Below the pieces are notes generated by a model. That model saw only the letters and a program-made list of their open reading frames with translations, searched no databases and was not told where the DNA came from. A program made the translations under genes and the position numbers. A stretch of DNA of 51,282 bases from Rikenellaceae bacterium (GTDB taxonomy: Bacteria; Bacteroidota; Bacteroidia; Bacteroidales; Rikenellaceae), in contig JAGBHC010000045.1 in assembly GCA_017935625.1 (NCBI GenBank), forward strand, positions 1-51,282, written 5' to 3'. Below are positions 42,985 to 51,282 of this stretch, piece by piece. Positions within the stretch are counted from its first letter, which is position 1, and each line of letters starts with the position of its first letter.

Positions 42985-43059
42985 GGGAGTATAGCTCAGC
43001 TGGTTCAGAGCATCTGCCTTACAAGCAGAGGGTCCGGGGTTCGAATCCCTGTGCTCCCA
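42985..43059 (+). tRNA. tRNA-Val (anticodon TAC)
   Basis: 75 bases fold as a cloverleaf. The acceptor stem is GGGAGTA with TGCTCCC plus discriminator A. The D arm is AGCTC...GAGC. The anticodon arm has stem TCTGC/GCAGA and loop CTTACAA, giving anticodon TAC. The T arm contains GGTTCGAATCC. CCA is not encoded. Confidence 0.96.
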
Positions 43060-43064
43060 CGACG

Positions 43065-43095
43065 AAAAGCACTTACGTTCCGTAAGTGCTTTTTT
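43065..43095 (+). terminator. Intrinsic terminator after tRNA-Val
   Basis: A perfect 13-bp stem (43065-43077 with 43081-43093), 3-base loop, and six T at 43090-43095. Confidence 0.88.
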
Positions 43096-43143
43096 ATTTC
43101 CGGCATGTTCCCGGTCCCCTTTCCTTAAAGGGGAGGCGTCATT

Positions 43144-43551
43144 TCACCGGGGGCTTCCGTTTCCCGGCAACGGGGAACTCTCCGGCAACGGGAGAACGTG
43201 CCCCGCTCCGGAGCGCACTCCACCCACCGCAGTCTCACCGGCAAAGCGGAAGCACCATTTCATAATAGAGGTAATCTCCCGGATTCCGTTGTGGCCAATC
43301 TCCACATACTCGAGCCGATGCCGTGGGTCCCAGGTCACGAAACCAATCGGAGCCGACCCCATGCAGGTGACCAGTCCGCAGTTGTCGGCTATCTGCGGAT
43401 TGTCGTAGAAGAAATCGTCCGATTCGTGCCAGTTCGCATCCCATATCCCCCTGTTCCGGGAGTCGAACGAGTAGGCATCCTGCAAAATATCGTACAGGGT
43501 TCCCCGCAGGAAATCGGGGAACTTTCTGAATTCCATCTCCATGCGGAACAA
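43144..43551 (-). pseudogene. Truncated GNAT acetyltransferase
   Basis: The first about 93 residues are a good match to the N-terminal half of a GNAT-family acetyltransferase found in gut anaerobes (FLRGTLYDILQDAYSFDS, GFVTWDPRHRLEYVEIGHNGIRE). The protein should continue into the acetyl-CoA-binding loop (R/Q-x-x-G-x-G/A) and a second half of about 60-80 residues. Instead it changes at residue 93 into unrelated sequence (ITSIMKWCFRFAGE) and stops at 135. The CoA site is missing, so it cannot be active. Start may be at 43551, 43542 or 43536. It lies 6 bases after the alcohol dehydrogenase gene. Confidence 0.7.
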
Positions 43552-43557
43552 ACCTTT

Positions 43558-44592
43558 TCAACCCGCTATCGTCACCTTGACCACTCCGTCCCGCCTGTTT
43601 TCGAAAAGGTCGTAGGCCTCGCCGATGCGCTGGAGCGGATAGCGATGGGTGATGAGCGGCGTGGTGTCGATTTCGCCGGCCGCGATGAGGCGCAGAATCT
43701 CGGCACAGTCGCAGCCGTCCACGCCGCCGGTCTTGAACGTCAGGTTCTTGCCGTACATGTCGGGCAGAGGCAGCGTCTGCGGCCGGTCGTAGAGCGCCAC
43801 CACGGTCACCACCGCATTCGGCCGGGCGCACTCCCACGCCAGACGGAAGGTCTGCTCGCTTCCGGCGACCTCCAGCACCGCATCCGCTCCGCCGCGGTCG
43901 CTGCAGCCGAGCACCCAGTCGCGGCACTCCTCCGGCCCGCAGACGAGCACGTCGGGATAGTGCTCGCGCACGAACCGCCGCCGCACGGACGACCGCTCGC
44001 ACACGATGATGCGCCCGGGACGCCTCAGCCTCGCGCAAAGCAGCGTGCAGATGCCCGTCGGGCCCGCACCGAGAATCAGCACAGTGTCTCCGGGCGAAAT
44101 CTCCGCGATGCGGGCCGCCCAGTAGCCGGTGGCCAGAATGTCACCCGCGAACAGAGCCTGCTCGTCGCTCACCGTGTCGGGAATGCGGCTCAGCCCCCGG
44201 TCGGCATGAGGCACCCGCACGTATTCGGCCTGTCCGCCGTCGATGCGGCACCCCAGCGCCCAGCCGCCGTCGGGGTCGGTGCAGTTGTTCACATAGCCGC
44301 GGCGGCAGAAGAAACACTCGCCGCAGAAGGTCTCGACATTGACCGCCACCCGGTCGCCGACCGCGACGGAGGAGACCGCCCCGCCGACCTGTTCCACCAC
44401 ACCGACCATCTCGTGGCCTACGGTGACGCCCGGCACGGCACGCGGCACGCTGCCGTGCTTGATATGCAGGTCGCTGGTGCAGATGCTGCCCAGCGTCACC
44501 CGCACGATGGCGTCGCGCGGGTCCAGCAAAGCGGGCTTCGGTTTGTCGAGCAACTCGAAGCGGCCGCGTTCCACATAGGTATATGCTTTCAT
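43558..44592 (-). CDS. Zinc-dependent medium-chain alcohol dehydrogenase
   Basis: A 344-residue MDR-family enzyme. Catalytic zinc ligands are C38 (GSICTSDLHIKHG) and the HE pair in VGHEMVGVV. The four-Cys structural zinc site is CGECFFCRRGYVNNC. The NAD(P)-binding GAGPTG motif is near residue 176. It oxidises an alcohol or reduces the aldehyde/ketone; the layout resembles sorbitol, threonine or formaldehyde dehydrogenases but does not decide between them. It begins 9 bases after the TIR-WG gene, so may be in one transcript with it, and is followed by the GNAT remnant. Confidence 0.9.
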   Translation of the reverse strand: MKAYTYVERGRFELLDKPKPALLDPRDAIVRVTLGSICTSDLHIKHGSVPRAVPGVTVGHEMVGVVEQVGGAVSSVAVGDRVAVNVETFCGECFFCRRGYVNNCTDPDGGWALGCRIDGGQAEYVRVPHADRGLSRIPDTVSDEQALFAGDILATGYWAARIAEISPGDTVLILGAGPTGICTLLCARLRRPGRIIVCERSSVRRRFVREHYPDVLVCGPEECRDWVLGCSDRGGADAVLEVAGSEQTFRLAWECARPNAVVTVVALYDRPQTLPLPDMYGKNLTFKTGGVDGCDCAEILRLIAAGEIDTTPLITHRYPLQRIGEAYDLFENRRDGVVKVTIAG

Positions 44593-44601
44593 AAGACTCT
44601 C

Positions 44602-47406
44602 CTATTTACTGATTCGCCGGTAGTTCTCCGACTCGGCAAACATCATCCCGATACTTAGCAACACGAAAATTCCCAGCACGACATAACCGCCGATGCGAAG
44701 CCAGCGGAGCCAGGCCGGAAGGTCGGCGAGCAGCGCCAGCCGCCAGAGGGCGAACGCCCCGATTAGCAATACGGGCGTGGGATAGATACCCGTATCACGC
44801 CCGAAACGGGTCACGCTGCGCACCGCCTGCACCAGCAGCCCCGCGACCCCCGCGGCCGCACCCGCCGCATAGAGCGTCCGCCAGAGGCCGGACAGCTCCT
44901 CCCACAGACGGAACACGCTCACCGACGAGCCCGTCGAGACGTAGACCCATGCCATGAAAAGAAGAGTCCAAAGCACGACGCAGAGGTTTTTCGAACGCAG
45001 CTTTTTCAGCAGCTTCGACGACTTCCGGGGGATATGCTCGCCCGACTTCAGGTCCCAGATATCTATCGACTCCTGATAGTTCTCTCCGTATTCCGAACCC
45101 GACACCGCACGGGTGAGCATCGCCAGTTCGCCGCACTGCAGCGAGAGCTTTTCGCCGAAACAGAAGCGGTCGTATTCGAAGGGAACCACCGTCCGGCCGT
45201 GCAGGTCGATGACGCCGATACTCTTCGTTTCCGACTCCTTGACCAGGAAAAATTCGGGTCCGTAATGGGAATAGACCGTCCAGCCGTATCGCGAGCCTTC
45301 GGAGAAGAGCCTGCCGTGATACGTGTCGAGAAGCCCCTTTTTCAGCGGCGAGATGCAGCGGTAGCTCTTCTCCGTGCGCCCCAGCTTGTCGATGACCTCT
45401 CCGCCCTGCGCACTCAGCACGAACGCCCGCTCTTCGCCCGAGATGCTCTCCGGGCCGTAGAGGTAACGGGGTTCGACGACCACCCGGCCGTCCCGGCGGT
45501 CGCGGTATCCGATTCGGGTCGAGAAGGAATCGCCCTCGATGAAGCGCTCCAGCACCGCCTCCTGCAGCAGATAGCGTTCGGCGGGGCTCAACGGCCGCTC
45601 CTCCGCTTCGGCCTCCGGCTCCCGGTCCTCCTCCTGCCTCTCCGCAGCCAGGAAGTTCCCCTGCCGGTCGATGAAACCCTCCGCCCCGTTCAGTACGACC
45701 CGGGCGATGCCGTCGGCGAAGTCGTCGGCCTCGTCGTAGACGAAGTCGAGCACCGTGGCATGCTGCCTATCGACGTAGCCCCACTTGCCGTTCTTGCGCA
45801 GCCGCAGCAGCCCGTCGCAGAAAACGCCCGGCCTGCCCTCCTTCACCCGGTCGTATATCAGGGGTATCGCCTCGTTGCCCCGGCAGTCGATATACCCGAA
45901 CCGGTTCTCCTTGTAGAGAGGCAGCAGCCCCTCGGTGGTGTAGAGATAGAAATCGCCGGACCACTGCGGAATCTTCGACAGCAGCTTGCCCTGCCGGTCG
46001 ATGAAGCGCGAGTCCATCCGCGTTTCGACGACCGCCGCTCCCTGCTGGAAAGGCAGCCACACCCGTTTGTAGGAGGGCTCCAGCACATAGCCTCCGTTCT
46101 TGTCGATGAAACCCCACTTGCCGTTTTTCGCCACGGCGATGAGTTTCTCGGAATACCACTGCTCGCCGTAGCACACCTCGTCGTAGACCGGCTTGACCAG
46201 CAGGCTGCCCCGGGTGTCGATAATGCCCCACAGCCCGTGCTTGCGCACGGCGGCGATGCCGTCGATGAAGGGTCTGGCCTCGTCGCAGGCGAAATCGATG
46301 ACCACCCGGCCCGTCGGTTCGATATAGCCCCACCGCCCCTCTTTGCAGGCGGGCCACGGCCCCTCGTTGTCCGACGGACTTATCTGTTCGTACTCCATTT
46401 CCACGAGCCTCTTTCCCTGGCCGTCGAGCACTCCGAACCGCTTCTCACGCTCCACCACGTAGAAGCCCCCGGCATAGCATATCCCATCGTAGAGACAGGG
46501 GATGAGCTCGGCGCCGTCCACTTTCACGACCCCGAACTTCCCGTCCCGTGCCACCAGAAAGCCCCGCTCCCGATAGGGACAGCGCCTCTGCGTCGGCCCG
46601 TCGGGCCAGACGACCGGTCCGCCGTATCGCTCCAGAAGCGCCACCGCCGTGCGCTGCAGCGCACGGACCTGCGAACGCTCGTCCTGCGAATGCTTCAGAG
46701 GGAGCAGCTCGAAAGTCTCCAGCGAGTCGTGCCCCTCGAGCGCGACGGTCCGCACAAGACGCACCGAGGCATCCTCCAGGGCCGCCAGCTCCACCCGGTA
46801 GGTCCCCTCGGTCAGCGAGATGGAGTAGAGCCGGTCCGCCTCCATCGTCTGGCGCGACACGCCGTCGATGAAGAGCTCGGCCGCCATGTCGGCCGACACC
46901 TTGAGCCTGCGCACCCGGGCATCGACGGCCGCCGGGTCGGGACAGGGCGTCTCCAGAAAGGCCGTCTTCAGACGGCGGTAGAAGTCGTCGAAATAGTACT
47001 GGTCGTACTTGGGTCCGTTCTTGCGCTGGACCCGGGCCACGTCGGCGGGCAGGTTGTCGGGAAATTCGGTGAAGCCCGAGAGCATGACGGGCACGATGTT
47101 CTTTCCCCTCTTCAGGGCATAGGCCAGCTCGTTGCGCAGCCAGTCCTTGCGGGGGTCGAACTGCGGGTCGAGGGTCCGGTCGAAGGCCCCTTCGTTGAGA
47201 ATGAGGATGAAGTCGGTGCATTCGTCGATGCGCTTGAGCAGCTCCGTATCGAAGTCTCCGTTCCGGAGCGTATCGATATCGAAACTCACCCGGTATCCGT
47301 CGCGGGACAGCAGGTCGTAGAGATGCTTGGCCGTCTGGTAACCGCCGTTGCGGCGGTAGCTGATAAAGATGTCGTAATTCATCGATGCGGGTTGTTTGGG
47401 GTCCAT
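44602..47406 (-). CDS. TIR domain - WG repeat - transmembrane protein
   Basis: A 934-residue multidomain protein. Residues about 9-155 are a TIR domain (YDIFISYRRNGGY at 11-23, DIDTLRNGDF at 43-52). In WLRNELAYALKRGKNIVPVML, E93 is at the position of the NADase catalytic Glu. Residues about 168-220 look like a PEGA-type beta domain (AELFIDGV, ISLTEGTYRVEL). A long run of WG-type repeats follows (GKFGVVKVDGAEL, KRFGVLDGQGKRL, GRWGYIEPTGRVV, GLWGIIDTRGSL, GKWGFIDKNGGY, NRFGYIDCRGNE, GKWGYVDRQHA). The C-terminus (about 815-925) has four membrane helices. TIR and repeats would thus be in the cytoplasm, or outside if inverted; no signal peptide is present. I know of no characterised protein with this arrangement. 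Two other frames are open but are shadows. Confidence 0.85.
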   Translation of the reverse strand: MDPKQPASMNYDIFISYRRNGGYQTAKHLYDLLSRDGYRVSFDIDTLRNGDFDTELLKRIDECTDFILILNEGAFDRTLDPQFDPRKDWLRNELAYALKRGKNIVPVMLSGFTEFPDNLPADVARVQRKNGPKYDQYYFDDFYRRLKTAFLETPCPDPAAVDARVRRLKVSADMAAELFIDGVSRQTMEADRLYSISLTEGTYRVELAALEDASVRLVRTVALEGHDSLETFELLPLKHSQDERSQVRALQRTAVALLERYGGPVVWPDGPTQRRCPYRERGFLVARDGKFGVVKVDGAELIPCLYDGICYAGGFYVVEREKRFGVLDGQGKRLVEMEYEQISPSDNEGPWPACKEGRWGYIEPTGRVVIDFACDEARPFIDGIAAVRKHGLWGIIDTRGSLLVKPVYDEVCYGEQWYSEKLIAVAKNGKWGFIDKNGGYVLEPSYKRVWLPFQQGAAVVETRMDSRFIDRQGKLLSKIPQWSGDFYLYTTEGLLPLYKENRFGYIDCRGNEAIPLIYDRVKEGRPGVFCDGLLRLRKNGKWGYVDRQHATVLDFVYDEADDFADGIARVVLNGAEGFIDRQGNFLAAERQEEDREPEAEAEERPLSPAERYLLQEAVLERFIEGDSFSTRIGYRDRRDGRVVVEPRYLYGPESISGEERAFVLSAQGGEVIDKLGRTEKSYRCISPLKKGLLDTYHGRLFSEGSRYGWTVYSHYGPEFFLVKESETKSIGVIDLHGRTVVPFEYDRFCFGEKLSLQCGELAMLTRAVSGSEYGENYQESIDIWDLKSGEHIPRKSSKLLKKLRSKNLCVVLWTLLFMAWVYVSTGSSVSVFRLWEELSGLWRTLYAAGAAAGVAGLLVQAVRSVTRFGRDTGIYPTPVLLIGAFALWRLALLADLPAWLRWLRIGGYVVLGIFVLLSIGMMFAESENYRRISK

Positions 47407-47565
47407 AGTCTGCGGCTCGGCGGCCGGACTCGGGCCGGCCGTTTTTCCGTAAGAGGCGATTCGACGCCCCTTTCTATCGGCAAAGATAAAAAAATTCGGC
47501 CAACCTCAGTACCCCTCCGCCCGCCCGATGCGACATCCGGTGTTCGGCATCTCACTTTTTTGTAG

Positions 47566-47573
47566 TATCTTTG
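47566..47573 (+). promoter_or_regulatory. -7 box for the glutamine synthetase gene
   Basis: TATCTTTG fits TAnnTTTG, 26 bases before the ATG at 47600. The -33 element is weak. Confidence 0.5.
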
Positions 47574-47599
47574 CGCCACGACAAAAACCCAATCACGAT

Positions 47600-49783
<2,184 letters not shown>

Positions 49784-49822
49784 GACGACCCGAACGGAGC
49801 CGCTTAAGTCTCTCCCCCTTCA

Positions 49823-49855
49823 GGGGCTGTCCGACCTTTGCGGACAGCCCCTTTT
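49823..49855 (+). terminator. Intrinsic terminator after glnN
   Basis: An 11-bp perfect stem (49823-49833 with 49841-49851), 7-base loop and TTTT. Confidence 0.82.
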
Positions 49856-49998
49856 CGGTCGCCCCCGCTCCGGCCGGCCGCCGCAGGCGCCGTCACCGGG
49901 CAGGCGCAGCCCCCCCCCGAAGACCCCGTTTCCGCACCAAAAGCCGCCGCACACCGGAAAAAAGCGCCCCGAAAGTGGCGGAAAACCGGCCGAAAGGC

Positions 49999-50006
49999 TA
50001 CCTTTG
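49999..50006 (+). promoter_or_regulatory. -7 box of the GH28 gene
   Basis: TACCTTTG fits TAnnTTTG; it lies 66 bases before the ATG at 50073. No clear -33 element. Confidence 0.4.
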
Positions 50007-50072
50007 CAATCTCATCGGACCCCGTCCCTCTGCGGCGGGTCCGAAAAAAGACGAACCTAAAAAAAGAACCGA

Positions 50073-51040
50073 ATGAAACCCACCCGAACGCTCCGCCTGC
50101 TGGCGGCCGCCGGATGAGCGACATGAACGTGCCCACGCAACTGACCACCGACGAGGAGTTCCTCAGCATCAAGCCGTTCCTGCGGCCGGTGATGGTGAGT
50201 CTCATCGAATGCCGCAACGTGTGGCTCAGCGGGGTGGTGTTCCAGAACTCCCCGGCCTGGAACCTCCATCCGCTCATGTGCGAAAACCTGCTGATAGAGA
50301 ACATCACGGTACGCAATCCGAGCTACGCCCAGAACGGCGACGGCATCGACCTCGAATCGTGCCGCAACACGCTCATCGTCGATTCGCGTTTCGACGTAGG
50401 CGACGACGGCATCTGCATCAAGAGCGGCAAGGACGAGGACGGACGGCGCCGCGCCCGGGCCTGCGAGAATCTGATTGTGGACGGATGCAGCGTCTTCCGC
50501 GGCCACGGAGGATTCGTCGTGGGCAGCGAAATGAGCGGCGGCGTGCGGAACATGTACGTCAGCCGGTGCCAGTTCATCGGCACCGACGCCGGACTGCGGT
50601 TCAAGAGCAAGCGCGGCCGCGGCGGCGTGGTGGAGAACATCTGGATAAAGGACATCGCCATGGCCGACATCCCCGGCGACGGCATCATCTTCAACCTCCA
50701 CTACAACGGCACCTCGCCCGTGGAGAAACTCCTCTGGGGCGTCAGCGACCCGGACGACGACATCCCGGCCCTGCCCGTGGACGAGGCCACCCCCGCATTC
50801 CGCAACATCCGCATCGACGGGGTGAGCTGCATCGGGGCCCGCCGGGCGCTCTATTTCAACGGCCTGCCCGAAATGCCCATCGAGGGAATCACCATCTCCC
50901 GCAGCCGCATGACCTCGCGCCTGGGAGCGGAGTTCGCCTACTGCCGCGGCATCGCCCTCGAGGGCGTGCGCATCGAAAACACCGAAGGGGAGAAAATCTC
51001 CGTCCGCCACTGCCAGCAGCTGACGGGCTCCGTCGAGTAG
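50073..51040 (+). pseudogene. Glycoside hydrolase family 28 (polygalacturonase-like), N-terminal half deleted
   Basis: An ATG at 50073 opens a signal-peptide-like start (MKPTRTLRLLAAAG) that stops after 14 codons. In another frame, from 50114 to 51040, 308 residues encode the C-terminal two-thirds of a GH28 right-handed beta-helix. All GH28 active-site elements are there: N74-x-D76 in NGDGID, D97-D98 in GDDGICIKSG, H131 in RGHGGF and R162-x-K164 in LRFKSK. The first about 200 residues of a normal 450-550-residue enzyme are missing. Leader and body thus seem joined by an internal deletion that also shifted the frame. A partial product from 50114 would lack a signal peptide. The substrate would have been pectin-like polygalacturonan. 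Confidence 0.8.
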
Positions 51041-51105
51041 CCGCGGCCGGCCGCGATGCGGATTCCGCGCCTTGGATACCCCCCCCCGGCAAAAAGCAGG
51101 CGAGC

Positions 51106-51136
51106 TTGCTTTTGCCCTCGCTTATCCCTATATTTG
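51106..51136 (+). promoter_or_regulatory. Promoter directed out of the window
   Basis: TTG (51106-51108), 20 bases, TATATTTG (51129-51136). The following 146 bases hold no long ORF and are AT-rich, so a long leader or a gene beyond the edge is likely. Confidence 0.55.
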
Positions 51137-51147
51137 CATCACGAAGT

Positions 51148-51278
51148 TACGAAAAGAGTGTAATTTATTGGAAATGAGCGTAGGTTAATTGCTCTTGATA
51201 GTAATAGGTTACGATTTAGTTAGTTATCTACTGCATTATCCTTCTGCGCGTTGCGTAACCTTCAAAGAACTCTTCGTA
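51148..51278. repeat. Nested inverted repeats in AT-rich end region
   Basis: Outer arms TACGAAAAGAGT (51148-51159) and ACTCTTCGTA (51269-51278) pair with a two-base bulge. Inner arms GGTTACG (51207-51213) and CGTAACC (51254-51260) are perfect. The region is far richer in AT than the rest of the window. Confidence 0.45.
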
Positions 51279-51282
51279 TGCA

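Overview
The window (51,282 bases, GC-rich with AT-rich promoter gaps) looks like chromosome of a member of the Bacteroidota, most likely the Alistipes/Rikenellaceae group. The reasons are a type III glutamine synthetase, a plug-and-barrel TonB receptor, secreted PepSY-like proteins, a Bacteroidota-type LPS kinase, and several promoters of the Bacteroidota pattern TT(T)G, 19-20 bases, TAnnTTTG. The genus is an inference from gene content and protein style; no rRNA gene is present to confirm it.

Layout. 1-2350: start of alaS, then two membrane-anchored M23 endopeptidases. 2373-6206: an MFS transporter with an extra N-terminal FUSC-like membrane domain, an LPS kinase interrupted by a nine-G tract, and a nitroreductase. 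6282-13229: a complete urease operon on the minus strand (ureA, B, C, E, F, G, D and a urea transporter), divergent from the fluoride exporter gene crcB. 13808-17873: a minus-strand operon of a DUF1893 protein, a TonB receptor, an ECF-type membrane component and an iron-sulphur aldo/keto reductase. 18235-22103: a two-component system followed by two secreted PepSY-like proteins. 22363-25233: M3 peptidase and rsmE.

25242-33618 is the most unusual part. Six tightly packed genes encode a relative of energy-converting (Hyf/Hyc/Ech-type) hydrogenases. The large subunit has lost the NiFe-binding cysteines, and the small subunit has lost the ligands of the cluster nearest the active site. Two small chromate-family (CHR) transporter genes follow in the same operon. 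I read it as an energy-converting hydrogenase-related (Ehr-like) membrane complex of unknown reaction.

33962-43059: a WG-repeat protein, an RlmI-like methyltransferase, a U32 peptidase/RlhA-like protein, a TPR protein, tadA, aspS, a FucP-like sugar transporter and a tRNA-Val(TAC). 43144-47406: a broken GNAT gene, a zinc alcohol dehydrogenase, and a 934-residue protein joining a TIR domain to WG repeats and four membrane segments. 47600-51040: type III glutamine synthetase and a glycoside hydrolase family 28 gene that appears to have lost its N-terminal half. The last 150 bases are AT-rich and carry a promoter and nested inverted repeats; they probably lead into another gene or element.

Urea import, urease and glutamine synthetase could together form a nitrogen-acquisition route, although they are 35 kb apart. 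No nickel importer, CRISPR array, transposase or integrase was recognised.
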